The translations under genes were made by a program, and so were the position numbers. A model generated the notes under the pieces. It was not told where the DNA came from and searched no databases. It saw nothing but the letters and a program-made list of their open reading frames with translations. DNA of 37,337 nucleotides from Desulfovibrionales bacterium (lineage in GTDB: Bacteria > Desulfobacterota > Desulfovibrionia > Desulfovibrionales > Desulfonatronaceae): contig REDL01000038.1 in NCBI GenBank assembly GCA_007693505.1, positions 1 through 37,337 of the forward strand, written 5' to 3'. Shown here piece by piece: positions 23,462 to 32,351 of this stretch (within the stretch, counting starts at the first letter, position 1; each line of letters begins with the position of its first letter).

Positions 23462-24793
23462 TCACGGCTGGCGCGCCCAGGCCGGCGAGGCGAACTCCCC
23501 TTCACCCAGGGGCACCATCCGAGCTTCATCGCCATTGCGGGTCGTCAGATAAATCTTGTACTCCCCACTTCGATTGGAACTGAACGCGATAAAATAACTA
23601 TCCGGTGCCCAAGCCGGACTGACATCATTTCTCGGCCCAAATGTCAACTGGCGCTCTCGTCCCGTCTGCAGGTCGTGCATGAAAATGCGATGTCCTTCAC
23701 TGGTTTGGCGCGAAAAAACAACCAGCCGCCCATCCGGGCTGAGACTCGGATTGGTGTTGTAGGTGCCCTCGTAGGTCACCCGACGGGACTCCCCGGAGGC
23801 CGTGTCCACCACGAAAATATGCGGATTTCCAAGCCGGCTGGATACATAGGCCATTCTGGTGCCCGTGGCATCGAAACTCGGTGAAATATCGATGGCCCAG
23901 CTCTGAACCACCCGCGGCCCCATGCGCAGGTCGTCGGAAAGCCGGTAAATATTCGGACTCCCGTCCGGATTCAGGCTGACGTAGATATTTCCCCTTGGGT
24001 TGAATACAGGGGAAATCACACTGTTCCCAGGCAGCTGAACACGACGAACATCTCCGCTTTCCCTGTCAAGAATCCCCAAATAGTGCCGACCATCGTTGAT
24101 CAAGGTGAACGCCAGCTGCCGCCCATCCTGGGACCAGGCCGGGCTCATGCTGATGCCCCCAAGGCTGGTCAATTGACGCATGCCATGCCCCAGGGGAGAG
24201 GCGGCCCAGAGTTCCTTGTTTTCGCCATGGGTTCGGACGACAGCCAGGGTGGAACGGAAAAAATCTCCCTGCCCGGTTAATTCCGCCATCAAATCCGCGC
24301 AGAATCTGGCGGCAATCTCCGACAAATCCGCGGGAGTCACCCCGGTGTAGGCCCTGCCCAAAATCAAACGCTGTTCAAAGGTCTCAAACACGCGCAGTTC
24401 CACCGGACCGCCTGGACTACCCCATCCGGCAGTGAGCACCAGATCGACCCGTTCCAGACGAAAACGTCGAAAATCCACATCCTGGGCCGTAACCCCAGGC
24501 AGCACGTCACCTCCAAGAATCCGGGAGCCGGGCACCAGGCGTAAAAATGGCATAAACCCAAGAAATTCTTCCAGATAATTGGCCAACGTCTCTGCTTCGG
24601 GTGGCACCTGTTGCCCGGATGCCAGCCCCAAGGGTCTGGTCAGGGCCATGTTCAGCTGGGTTTGCCCGGGGCCAAATATATCAATGCTCAAGGTCTGCTG
24701 CGCGTCGACATTCCGGACTGGAAGCAGGAGACACAGGAGTACGATCACGATGACCAGCGCACGCGGCGCAATGAATACGGAAAACAGGGGCAT
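23462..24793 (-). CDS. tolB: Tol-Pal system beta-propeller protein TolB
   Basis: A 443-residue periplasmic protein. Signal peptide at about 10-31 (VIVIVLLCLLLPVRNVDAQ), an N-terminal domain that binds TolA, and a C-terminal six-bladed propeller of PD40 repeats. Examples of the repeats are SPAWSQDGRQLAFTLINDGR, SPSFDATGTRMAYVSSRLGN, NPSLSPDGRLVVFSRQTSEG and SPAWAPDSYFIAFSSNRSGE. It links TolA with Pal. It lies five bases after the TolA-like gene and 38 bases before pal. Confidence 0.96.
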   Translation of the reverse strand: MPLFSVFIAPRALVIVIVLLCLLLPVRNVDAQQTLSIDIFGPGQTQLNMALTRPLGLASGQQVPPEAETLANYLEEFLGFMPFLRLVPGSRILGGDVLPGVTAQDVDFRRFRLERVDLVLTAGWGSPGGPVELRVFETFEQRLILGRAYTGVTPADLSEIAARFCADLMAELTGQGDFFRSTLAVVRTHGENKELWAASPLGHGMRQLTSLGGISMSPAWSQDGRQLAFTLINDGRHYLGILDRESGDVRRVQLPGNSVISPVFNPRGNIYVSLNPDGSPNIYRLSDDLRMGPRVVQSWAIDISPSFDATGTRMAYVSSRLGNPHIFVVDTASGESRRVTYEGTYNTNPSLSPDGRLVVFSRQTSEGHRIFMHDLQTGRERQLTFGPRNDVSPAWAPDSYFIAFSSNRSGEYKIYLTTRNGDEARMVPLGEGEFASPAWARQP

Positions 24794-24798
24794 TGGCT

Positions 24799-25719
24799 CT
24801 ATAACTCCTGAAGATTGAACGTAATGCGAATGGTACGCAAATCAGCTCGCGGTGGCGGTGGAAGTTGGGCGGTCTCTTCCACCGCACGCTCCGCGGAAGC
24901 ATCGAAACCAGAGTGTCCGGAGGAGCGAACCACACGGCTGCCCAGCACCCGGCCGTCCTGGCCCAGAGAAATTTCCAATACAGCGCTCAAATCCTGACGG
25001 GACGCCCCCTTGGGAAAGCGCCAATGCGCCTTGATCCGGCTCTCCACCATCTGGGCGTAGACTTCCAGCAATCCCCCGTAGCCGCTGCCGGCCTGACCGT
25101 CCGCTCCCCCCGGTCCCGTAGCTCCGCTTTGGCGCAAGCTGGCCAGGGCCTGATCCCGGGCGTCCGGCTCGACCCGCTGCGCAACATCGCGCTGTACAGC
25201 GCCAAGAGCCGCGGCCAATTCCTCATCCCTGGTCGGCCCGGTTCGCTGGGGTTGAGGCTGTGGCGCCGGCTCAGGCGGCCTAGGCGGCGTGGGAGCCGGC
25301 CTGGGAGGTTCCGGCCTTGGTTCAGGCTGGGGCTCAGGCTGGGGCTCGGGCTGGGGCTCCGGCCTGGGTGCCGGTTTTGGTTCAGGCTTGGGTGGTTCCG
25401 GCACAGGCACTTCTTCCGCGGGTTGTTGCGGCGGCGGTGCAGGAGGTGTCTCCCTCGGCGCGGGAGCAGGAACGGGCTGTTCTTGAGCCGCCGGACGCGG
25501 CGGAGCCGGAGCAGGAGCAGCCGGTGCCAAAGGTGCCGGCCTTCCGGGAGCCGGCGGCTCCAGGCTGACCAGGTCCACCTGGTAGACCACCGGCCTGCTC
25601 AGATCAACGCGAATCTGTTTACTGGAGGAGAGTTGAAGCAACCCGAGCCCCACAACACCGATGTGGAGCAGCAAGGAGAGTCCAACAACCAAAACCTGGG
25701 TGGAAACGCCCACACGCAC
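24799..25719 (-). CDS. tolA: TolA/TonB-like energy-transducing protein
   Basis: A 306-residue protein with a membrane anchor (8-30). A long linker rich in Pro and Glu includes tandem Pro-Glu-Pro-Gln units (about 110-140, encoded by a ggctggggctc-like repeat at 25320-25375). A small C-terminal TonB/TolA fold follows (YAQMVESRIKAHWRFPKGAS, AVLEISLGQDGRVLGSRVVR, SSGHSGFDASAERAVEETAQ, and a final RTIRITFN). E. coli TolA has an Ala/Lys helical linker instead, but in many deltaproteobacteria the tol gene at this place has a Pro-rich linker, so tolA is assigned by operon position. Start is GTG at 25719. Confidence 0.85.
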   Translation of the reverse strand: MRVGVSTQVLVVGLSLLLHIGVVGLGLLQLSSSKQIRVDLSRPVVYQVDLVSLEPPAPGRPAPLAPAAPAPAPPRPAAQEQPVPAPAPRETPPAPPPQQPAEEVPVPEPPKPEPKPAPRPEPQPEPQPEPQPEPRPEPPRPAPTPPRPPEPAPQPQPQRTGPTRDEELAAALGAVQRDVAQRVEPDARDQALASLRQSGATGPGGADGQAGSGYGGLLEVYAQMVESRIKAHWRFPKGASRQDLSAVLEISLGQDGRVLGSRVVRSSGHSGFDASAERAVEETAQLPPPPRADLRTIRITFNLQEL

Positions 25720-25752
25720 CTCGAAAATCCGACCTGTTGAGACGGCCCTGGT

Positions 25753-26163
25753 TCAGGGCTCTCTGGGTTCGGTCTCGGCGACAATACCGAGCCGTTCCAC
25801 GCCGGCTGCGCGGGCCTCGGCCATAACCTGGACCACCAACCCATAGGGCACGGTTTTGTCCGCCCGAAGGTAGAGAATCCGATCACGGGTCTGGATCAAG
25901 CGTGCCACGTGCTCGCCCAGCTCTCCCAGAACCACTTCATATTGATCCAGAAAAATGGAGCCGTCATCGCGGATGGTCAAAACAAGGGTATCTTCATCCT
26001 GGGGCAAAGTCTGCACGGTCCGGGTCTGGGGCAGATCCACTTCCAGCCCCTCGGTCATGAAGGGCGCCGTGACCATGAAGATCACCAGCAGAACAAGCAT
26101 GACGTCGACGAACGGAACCACGTTCATCTGATCCATGTACCCTTGGCCGGTATGTCCTTCCAT
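25753..26163 (-). CDS. tolR: TolR
   Basis: A 136-residue ExbD/TolR-family protein. After a short N terminus comes MNVVPFVDVMLVLLVIFMVT, with the conserved channel aspartate in FVDVML, then TAPFMTEGLEVDLPQTRT, and a periplasmic domain ending in LVVQVMAEARAAGVERLGIV. It forms the Tol proton channel with TolQ. A ribosome site (ggagag) precedes the ATG. Confidence 0.95.
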   Translation of the reverse strand: MEGHTGQGYMDQMNVVPFVDVMLVLLVIFMVTAPFMTEGLEVDLPQTRTVQTLPQDEDTLVLTIRDDGSIFLDQYEVVLGELGEHVARLIQTRDRILYLRADKTVPYGLVVQVMAEARAAGVERLGIVAETEPREP

Positions 26164-26190
26164 ATCGTTGCTCTCCTCGACCGACAGGAC

Positions 26191-26928
26191 TCAGATTTGA
26201 TGCTCCGGCAGGCCGTTCTCTTCGGGCGGCTCCACCTGCCCGGAAACCCAGGGCAGTTCGCGCTGGACCCGATTCAGGAACGCCCCGGCGAAGTTGATCA
26301 ATTCCACCTCGATGCTTCCCAGCATCCCCCTGAAGAAATTGTAGGCCACGGATGCGGGAATGGCCACGGCCAAGCCAATGGCCGTGGCCACCAGGGCTTC
26401 GGACAGCCCGGGAGCCACGGTGGCCAGGGAGGCGCTCCCCATCTGTCCGATGGCATAAAAGGAGTGCATAATGCCCCACACCGTGCCAAAGAGCCCAATA
26501 AACGGGGCGGAGCTGGCACAGGTGGCCAGGAATGAAAGCGAGGAAGCCAGGTTGCGCATGGAACTGCTGACATTTTGGCGCAAGACCCGACGCAGATTAT
26601 CCATGGCGATCTTGCTTTTCTGAACCGAGGGCATGGTTGCGCCCTCCAGCCGTTTCAGTTCGGCAACAGCCTGATAGGCCAGGGGATACAGCGGAGAATC
26701 CGCGCCACGGGCCAGGATCTGGACGGCCGAGCCCAGATCCGGTGCGCTTTGAAAACGCTTGAAATCCACCAGGGCCTGCTGCTTGGCTCGGCGCAGAATG
26801 AGGATTTTGTAGAAAATGATGCTCCAGCTGGCCAGAGACATGCCTACCAGCAGCAGCATGACCAATTGTACCACGATGGTGGCCTGGCGTACCAAGTCCC
26901 ATATGCCGGTCTGCGGCAGAAGCTCCAT
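26191..26928 (-). CDS. tolQ: TolQ
   Basis: A 245-residue MotA/TolQ/ExbB-family inner-membrane protein. First helix near the N terminus (VVQLVMLLLVGMSLASWSII), second and third helices later (SLSFLATCASSAPFIGLFGT, VWGIMHSFYAIG, ALVATAIGLAVAIPASVAYN). The GLFGTVWGIM and EALVATAIGLAVAIPA motifs are canonical for TolQ. I start at the ATG at 26928, preceded by agga nine bases away, rather than the upstream in-frame ATG at 26985 whose extra 19 residues look non-coding. First gene of tolQRAB-pal. Confidence 0.94.
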   Translation of the reverse strand: MELLPQTGIWDLVRQATIVVQLVMLLLVGMSLASWSIIFYKILILRRAKQQALVDFKRFQSAPDLGSAVQILARGADSPLYPLAYQAVAELKRLEGATMPSVQKSKIAMDNLRRVLRQNVSSSMRNLASSLSFLATCASSAPFIGLFGTVWGIMHSFYAIGQMGSASLATVAPGLSEALVATAIGLAVAIPASVAYNFFRGMLGSIEVELINFAGAFLNRVQRELPWVSGQVEPPEENGLPEHQI

Positions 26929-27049
26929 GAATATATTTCCTGTACTAATTATGATTATTGTTGCTGTTTCGTGCATCCGATGCACGATCGGATCACACTC
27001 CCGGCCCCTGAATCCAAAACCTGACTTCTAAACCCTGTTTCCCGGCTCT

Positions 27050-27793
27050 TCATCCCAATCGATCCGCCAGTTCCGGCAAACAGCTCTCGGCCGGCAGATC
27101 CAGACGGATGTCGGCCAGATCGCCGTAACTGGTCGATCCAAGATTGATTTCCAGAACTCGACCACCACCGGCCTTGACCTGATAGGGGATGATGTTGGCC
27201 GGAGCCACATCTCCGGAAGTGCCGATGATCACGGCCAGATCGGCCTGGGTACTCCAGCGTTGGCTTTCGACCAGAGCATTCTGCGGGATGGCCTCGCCGA
27301 AAAAAACCAGTGACGGACGGACCACGCCGCCACAGGCAGCACACATCCAAGGCAAATCCGCGAAGGTCAGGCTCAGTGCCGCCGAGGCCGGGTAGTCCCG
27401 GCGGCAGGCGTTGCAGTAAAAACCTCGGCAGTTGCCATGGAACTCGATTACATTGTTCGTTCCGGCCTGCTGGTGCAAGCCATCGATATTCTGGGTGATC
27501 ACCATGTCCAAACGGCCAGCCTGCTCCAATCTGGTCAAGGCCTTGTGGGCCGGATTGGGCGCGGCGTTCCCGAACATGGTCAGGGCGTCCAGCAGAAACT
27601 CCCACACCGCCTTGGGATCGTGCTCCAGCCCCCAGGTGCTGGCGACCACGTTGGCGTCGAAACGGGACCACAATCCGCCGGGGCTGCGAAAATCCGGAAT
27701 GCCGCTGGGCACGGAAATTCCGGCCCCGGTCAAGGCAACGACGCTCCGCGCGGAGCGCCAGAGGTCGGCTGCCTGATCAATGCGATTTGGCAT
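27050..27793 (-). CDS. Sir2-family NAD-dependent protein deacylase
   Basis: A 247-residue sirtuin. NAD-binding segments LTGAGISVPSGIPDFRSPGG (21-40) and TQNIDGLHQQAG (100-111), the catalytic histidine His119 in EFHGN, four zinc-binding cysteines (127, 130, 151, 154), then GTSGDVAPAN. It removes acyl groups from protein lysines using NAD. The ATG at 27793 gives the expected N terminus; an upstream start would add 21 residues of no family character. It lies between the PHP gene and tolQ on the same strand. Confidence 0.94.
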   Translation of the reverse strand: MPNRIDQAADLWRSARSVVALTGAGISVPSGIPDFRSPGGLWSRFDANVVASTWGLEHDPKAVWEFLLDALTMFGNAAPNPAHKALTRLEQAGRLDMVITQNIDGLHQQAGTNNVIEFHGNCRGFYCNACRRDYPASAALSLTFADLPWMCAACGGVVRPSLVFFGEAIPQNALVESQRWSTQADLAVIIGTSGDVAPANIIPYQVKAGGGRVLEINLGSTSYGDLADIRLDLPAESCLPELADRLG

Positions 27794-27936
27794 TTTTTTG
27801 GGAGGTTCCAGGTTTACGGTTCTGCGGTTCACGATTGGCGATCTTGCCGCGCACATACGTCGTCATTGCAGGGAGTCGGAGCAAGCCGCCCCCTTGCCTT
27901 CAGGTCTCAGGTTTCAGCCCTGATCCTTCCCCCCTC

Positions 27937-28590
27937 TCACGTCCGTCTGCCCCTCTCCACCAAAGCCCAGGAATTGGCCTCTGCTTGCAGGTACTCATCC
28001 TGGGTCAGGCCGGCACCCAGGGCGACACGCTGCCGGCGATCACGAGAAACAAGGTCTTCGGGGGCATGGGCGTCGTTGTTGATGACCAGCTTCGCACCAA
28101 AACGCCGGGCCATGGCCGCTACATGGCCGTTGGTCAGGCTGTGGCCCTTGCGGGTTGTAATCTCCAAATAGACACCACGCTCGACGGCCAGTTCCATCTC
28201 CTCCGGGGTGATCAACCCGGGATGGGCCAGAATATCGACGCCGGCATCGATGGCCGCCAGATTTGTACCCCGTTCCACAGGTTCAACGATGGTCTCGCCA
28301 TGGGCAAGTACCAGCTGGGCCCCGTTCATGCGCGCAGTAGCGACCAACTCCGGGATCAGGCCGGGAGGAACATGGGTCAGTTCCACACCCAGCAGGATGT
28401 CCAGGCCAAGATATGCCGCACCCTGGGCAGCCACGCGGCCCACGTTTTCCAGGACCAGAAACAAATTGCTGGAGTCCACGTGGTCGGTAAAGGCCATGGC
28501 CTGATAACCGGCAGCCTTGGCCCGCCGGGCCAATTCCGCAGGAAGCAGTGCACCGTCGCTGAACAGGGTGTGGGTATGCAGATCAATCAT
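27937..28590 (-). CDS. PHP-domain metal-dependent phosphoesterase
   Basis: A 217-residue PHP (polymerase and histidinol phosphatase) protein. Metal-binding motifs appear in order: MIDLHTHTLFSDG at the N terminus, FTDHVD, a conserved Glu/His in GVELTHV, LAHGE, DILAHPGLI and INNDAHAPED. These give the full trinuclear metal site, so the enzyme is expected to be active on a phosphate ester. The specific substrate is unknown; it resembles stand-alone histidinol-phosphatase-like proteins. Starts eight bases after the stop of the bifunctional-nuclease gene and is probably co-translated with it. Confidence 0.9.
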   Translation of the reverse strand: MIDLHTHTLFSDGALLPAELARRAKAAGYQAMAFTDHVDSSNLFLVLENVGRVAAQGAAYLGLDILLGVELTHVPPGLIPELVATARMNGAQLVLAHGETIVEPVERGTNLAAIDAGVDILAHPGLITPEEMELAVERGVYLEITTRKGHSLTNGHVAAMARRFGAKLVINNDAHAPEDLVSRDRRQRVALGAGLTQDEYLQAEANSWALVERGRRT

Positions 28591-28597
28591 TGATGGG

Positions 28598-29092
28598 TCA
28601 CATCTTGTACTTGGTATCGTCAATGGTGTATTTTTCCAAAATTTCATTCCACTGTTGCGCGTCCTCGGTCTTCAAAACCGCCTGGTAGCGTTTTTCCCGA
28701 ACCTCGACGATATGGGCCAGAACCTCTTCGCTGACGCGGATGGGTACCTGGGCCCGCAACCCCAAGGCAATGGCGTCCGAGGGACGCGAATCAATCCGCT
28801 TCACGGCCTCACCTTGCAGCACAACGATCTCGGCAAAATAGGTATTGTCCTGCAACCGGACCACATCCACGTTGCGCACCTCGCCGCCCAGAGCCTCGAT
28901 GGCCTGGAGAAGCAGGTCATGAGTCATGGGGCGGGGCAGGCGGACATCGTTCAGGACCATGGAAATGGCCACAGCCTCCATGGCGCCGATCCAGATCGGC
29001 AGGACCTGCTTTTCCTCCTTGTCCTTGAGGATCAGCACCGGCACCTGGCTGTCCTCGTCCAAAGCCAGCCCATAGATATGCATTTCAATCAT
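28598..29092 (-). CDS. Bifunctional nuclease (BFN, DUF151) family protein
   Basis: A 164-residue protein with the BFN/DUF151 domain: MHIYGLALDEDSQVPVLILK, VLPIWIGAMEAVAISMVL, PRPMTHDLLLQAIEALGG, YFAEIVVLQG and the signature RIDSRPSDAIALGLRAQVPI. A C-terminal helical tail follows. Plant and bacterial members have reported nuclease activity, but the physiological role in bacteria is unclear. The ATG at 29092 overlaps the miaB stop by four bases, which decides the start over a longer in-frame alternative inside miaB. Confidence 0.92.
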   Translation of the reverse strand: MIEMHIYGLALDEDSQVPVLILKDKEEKQVLPIWIGAMEAVAISMVLNDVRLPRPMTHDLLLQAIEALGGEVRNVDVVRLQDNTYFAEIVVLQGEAVKRIDSRPSDAIALGLRAQVPIRVSEEVLAHIVEVREKRYQAVLKTEDAQQWNEILEKYTIDDTKYKM

Positions 29093-30456
29093 CCGACCAC
29101 CTCCACGCATCCCCAGAGCGAATGCTTTTTGGCCTCCTGAATCCGTACCGGAACGATCTTGCCGATCAGATCCTGAGCCGGCCCTGACGGCACCGAGAAA
29201 TTCACGGTCTGCCCGAATTCGTCCCGACCACGCCAACTCGGCAACCCCCGCGCGCTCCTTTTGCTCTCCCCCTCCACCAGTACTTCACAGTGGCGCCCGA
29301 CACGACGACGCAACCAGTCCTCGGAGAGTTCGGTTTGCAAATCCTGCAGAACCTTGAGCCTCTCGGCCTTCACGGCCTTGTCCAGCTTGCCTTCCATGGT
29401 CGCGGCCCGTGTTCCGGGACGATCCGAATAGACAAAGGAAAAACTGCTCGCAAACGTAACCATGCGCATGGCTTCGAGGGTCGCCGCAAAATCCTTCTCC
29501 GTCTCCCCCGGAAAACCGACAATCAGGTCGGTGGTCAAGGCGATTTCCGGACGGACCCGGCGCAGGTTCATGACCAGATCCAGATAATGCTCAAGTGTAT
29601 ATTTTCGGCCCATGGCCCGCAATACCGCGTTGGAACCGGATTGCATCGGCAGATGCAAATGCGGGCAAAGCGTATCGTGAGTTCCAAAAGCGGCGATGGT
29701 TTCCAAAGACAGGTCCTTGGGATGGGAGGTGGTGAAACGCAATCGCCGCAGTCCAGGGAGGGAGGCAACGGCATCAAGCAAGGCCGGGAACCCGGGATCT
29801 CCCTGGCCGGTGTCTTTGTCCGTCGCGTCAAGTCCGTAGCTGTTCACGTTTTGGCCCAGGAGGGTAATTTCTTGGGCCCCCCTGTCAATCAGTTCCCGGC
29901 ATTCAGCGAGAATCGTCTCGCGTGACCGGGAACGCTGGCGTCCCCTGGTCAGCGGAACGATACAGTATGCGCAGAAATTGTCGCATCCCTGCATGATGGT
30001 GACGTAGGCTTGGCGTTGTACGCCATGCTCCGGATGCGCCGGAGCCCGTTCGGGAAAGGCCTCCGAGAAATCCAGAAGGCTCAGCCGCAACCCGGGCTCC
30101 CGCATCAAGCGGGCCAGCGCGCCGGGAACCATGGGCAGCCCGTCCGGCCCGAAAACCAATCGAACATATGGAAAACGCGCAAAAAAGGCTTCCCCCACCT
30201 GCTGGGCCACGCACCCTCCCACGGCCACCACCAGATCAGGATTGCGCAACCACGCGTCCCGCAAACGGCCCAAGTGGCTGTAGACCTTTTGCTCCGGTTT
30301 CTCCCGAACACTACAGGTGTTCAGGACGAGAACGCCGGCATCGCTTTCCGCTCCCTGTTCCCAGCCCAGGCCTTCCAGCGATTGGCCGAGCCACTGGGAA
30401 TCATGGACATTCATCTGGCAGCCGAACGTCGTAAGGTGGAATATGGGCGCACTCAC
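29089..30456 (-). CDS. miaB: tRNA-2-methylthio-N6-dimethylallyladenosine synthase
   Basis: A 455-residue radical-SAM methylthiotransferase that adds the 2-methylthio group to i6A37 of tRNAs reading UNN codons. The N-terminal UPF0004 domain has its three cluster cysteines (Cys13, Cys48, Cys82). The radical-SAM cluster is CDNFCAYC (158, 162, 165), followed by IVPLTRGRQRSRSRE, LLGQNVNSYG and HLHLPMQSGSNAVLRAMGRK. A C-terminal TRAM domain (about 385-450) is present. It overlaps both neighbours by four bases. Confidence 0.97.
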   Translation of the reverse strand: MSAPIFHLTTFGCQMNVHDSQWLGQSLEGLGWEQGAESDAGVLVLNTCSVREKPEQKVYSHLGRLRDAWLRNPDLVVAVGGCVAQQVGEAFFARFPYVRLVFGPDGLPMVPGALARLMREPGLRLSLLDFSEAFPERAPAHPEHGVQRQAYVTIMQGCDNFCAYCIVPLTRGRQRSRSRETILAECRELIDRGAQEITLLGQNVNSYGLDATDKDTGQGDPGFPALLDAVASLPGLRRLRFTTSHPKDLSLETIAAFGTHDTLCPHLHLPMQSGSNAVLRAMGRKYTLEHYLDLVMNLRRVRPEIALTTDLIVGFPGETEKDFAATLEAMRMVTFASSFSFVYSDRPGTRAATMEGKLDKAVKAERLKVLQDLQTELSEDWLRRRVGRHCEVLVEGESKRSARGLPSWRGRDEFGQTVNFSVPSGPAQDLIGKIVPVRIQEAKKHSLWGCVEVVG

Positions 30457-31037
30457 TTCAGCCAGCTCTCCAAAAATTGCAGCACCTGGTCCCTGGCCTG
30501 GTCAGGGGTCAGGACGGCCACGTCCACCACGCATTCCGCATGAGCATCCTCCTCAAAGGGTACGTCCACCCCGATCACCGGCCCCAGGCCGGGATACTGG
30601 CGACCGGTACGTCGGCGGTCCAGGGCCTTTGCATACAACCCGGCCATGACCAAGCCCTCGGGACGCTCCTGCTCTCGGGCCATGGCCAGGTCCAGGGGAC
30701 AACGAATAAAGACTTCGGCGAACCGCTGAATCTGCTCCCGGGCAGCGGACCGTACCGCCAGGCGATGGGCCGTGCCGTCCATGAGAACGCCATGGCCATG
30801 GCTCACCAGATCCGCTGCTTCCTGGATAAAGCGTTCGTAGGCTTGGGCACGCTCTTCAGGGGTATAGGTCGGATTTGGAAAATAGAACTTGCGGCGGGCG
30901 TCCATCTCCAGATAAATAATCGGCATTCCGCGCTCTTCCAGGCAGCGGCCCACGGCCCTGGCCAGGGTGCTTTTCCCGGAGCCGGGCAAACCGGTGAACC
31001 ACACCGCCCAACCGCGGCGGCCTGGAGCGTTCTTCAT
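30453..31037 (-). CDS. Adenylylsulfate-kinase-like P-loop kinase
   Basis: A 194-residue P-loop kinase of the APS-kinase (CysC) superfamily. It has AVWFTGLPGSGKSTLARAVG (Walker A at 16-23), a strand ending in IIYLEMDARRKFYFPNPTYT where CysC has LDGDxxR, EERAQAYERFIQEAADLVSH, GVLMDGTAHR and EVFIRCPLDLAMARE. The DGDNVR motif and the lid differ clearly from true APS kinases, so the substrate is probably not adenylylsulfate. It is paired with the APH-like phosphotransferase directly upstream, which suggests a shared small-molecule or carbohydrate substrate. I start at the ATG at 31037; a start at 31091 would add 18 Pro/Glu-rich residues. It ends in a four-base overlap with miaB. Confidence 0.8.
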   Translation of the reverse strand: MKNAPGRRGWAVWFTGLPGSGKSTLARAVGRCLEERGMPIIYLEMDARRKFYFPNPTYTPEERAQAYERFIQEAADLVSHGHGVLMDGTAHRLAVRSAAREQIQRFAEVFIRCPLDLAMAREQERPEGLVMAGLYAKALDRRRTGRQYPGLGPVIGVDVPFEEDAHAECVVDVAVLTPDQARDQVLQFLESWLK

Positions 31038-31097
31038 GGTGACAATAGGTTCAGGCTCAGGAACAGGGCCGGAACCAGCCAGCGGGGCCACTCCAAC

Positions 31098-32204
31098 TCA
31101 GCCCATGTAGGTATTAATCCGATCATAGGCAAACCGTTCATCGTTTAAGACGTTTTCCATGAACCGGAACAATCCGAGGCGTACGTCCAGGGGATGACGA
31201 GGATACCATTCAGGAGAAGCGATGACCAGGGTGCGAAAGACCTGAAACGGAGCAATGACGTCCAGAATTTCCTTGTCATTGGTCAAATCCAGATAGGTAT
31301 CCCAAAATGTCCGGTATAGTCGTTCAAAATCTCCGGAAAGTCGGGGGTGGTCGTACAGCCCGAAGAGCAGGTAGTTGCAACTCATGGTCGCGACATCATC
31401 CGCTCCTTCGCCCCATTCGCCCCGACTGCGGTCCAGCACCCGAAAATCCCCGTCTTCCAGGATCAGCACGTTCCAGGGATGAAAGTCCCCGTGGACGGCG
31501 GCCAGCCGATGCGTGTAGTCTCGCAGTTTCCAGCGCCAATCGATCAACCGCCGCTCCAGTGCCTGAAAACGATCCGGCAGGAAATGCTCGTAAGGATGCG
31601 GGTAGGCGTCAACCAACCCGAAAATACATTCCGAGGCCCCGATCAGGTTCCGGACTCGCCGCCAATAGAGATCCGGATCCTGCTTCTTTTGGCCGTGAAT
31701 GCCGGCCAGCCACCGGGCGAACGCCTCGGCTTTGGCCAGATCTTTCGACTCCAGTCCGGTTTGCCGGATCCGTTCCAGATCCTGATAATAGTCATAACCC
31801 TGGACCATCTCGTTGACCATGAAGAATTCTCGGGGATCCCGTACCGGAATCATCGCTCCCTGGCGATCCACATAGCCCAGCCCCAAGGGCCGGACATGCT
31901 TGTCCATCACTGCACCGGCCTCGTACTGGAACATCAAAATAGCGGCCCGGTCCCAATAGTACTGATGCCCGTACTTGTCTCCCCGCATGGTGGAGAGCAC
32001 TGCTTCTCTGGTTTCACCGCCCTGCTCAAAGCGGATGTACACCGGCTTGCCGTAACCGAAGTCTTTCATCCCCTGGGTTCCCTGAGCACCCATTTCCCGT
32101 GCTTCCCGCAGCCGGGCATCAGGGCCGAACTGACCCTGGAGATACTGCTCCAATCTGTTCAGGTGCATCTGCAGGGCCGGGCGTTTCTGATTGCGCATGG
32201 GCAT
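31098..32204 (-). CDS. APH-family phosphotransferase
   Basis: A 368-residue protein with the aminoglycoside phosphotransferase/choline-kinase fold. The catalytic loop is AAVHGDFHPWNVLILEDGDF, with His238 and Asp240. It is followed by VLDRSRGEWGEGADDVATMS, which sits where the metal-binding aspartate (D-W--A--G) is expected. The N-terminal lobe is long and atypical (GYGKPVYIRFEQGGETREAV). A resistance role is unlikely; housekeeping members of this fold phosphorylate sugars or amino alcohols. It is co-oriented with the CysC-like kinase, 60 bases apart. Confidence 0.8.
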   Translation of the reverse strand: MPMRNQKRPALQMHLNRLEQYLQGQFGPDARLREAREMGAQGTQGMKDFGYGKPVYIRFEQGGETREAVLSTMRGDKYGHQYYWDRAAILMFQYEAGAVMDKHVRPLGLGYVDRQGAMIPVRDPREFFMVNEMVQGYDYYQDLERIRQTGLESKDLAKAEAFARWLAGIHGQKKQDPDLYWRRVRNLIGASECIFGLVDAYPHPYEHFLPDRFQALERRLIDWRWKLRDYTHRLAAVHGDFHPWNVLILEDGDFRVLDRSRGEWGEGADDVATMSCNYLLFGLYDHPRLSGDFERLYRTFWDTYLDLTNDKEILDVIAPFQVFRTLVIASPEWYPRHPLDVRLGLFRFMENVLNDERFAYDRINTYMG

Positions 32205-32277
32205 GGGGACCTCCCGTGGAATGTCGGTTGGCGAGCCGAAGGTCAGGGTGACTACAAGAAAAACAGTGCTTTTTTAC

Positions 32278-32305
32278 CCCCCGCTCCCCTTGGGGGAGGG
32301 TTGGG
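32278..32305. repeat. Small GC-rich palindromic repeat
   Basis: The cccccgctccccttggggga block with the ggg run after it forms an imperfect hairpin of a kind widely scattered in bacterial genomes. It lies between the phosphotransferase and the PfkB kinase genes and could act as a weak terminator for the latter. Confidence 0.35.
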
Positions 32306-32351
32306 GCGAGGAAGCGCTTTCGGGGCAGCTTTCATCCCGAAAATCGCCTCA

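Noticed and set aside
25320-25375. Tandem repeat that might be a CRISPR or regulatory array
   Set aside because: It encodes Pro-Glu-Pro-Gln units in the TolA linker in frame, which explains it fully; there are no spacers.
24865-25740. A 291-codon plus-strand frame opposite tolA
   Set aside because: Its Arg/Gly-rich repeats are the antisense of the TolA Pro-Glu linker; no domain is recognisable.
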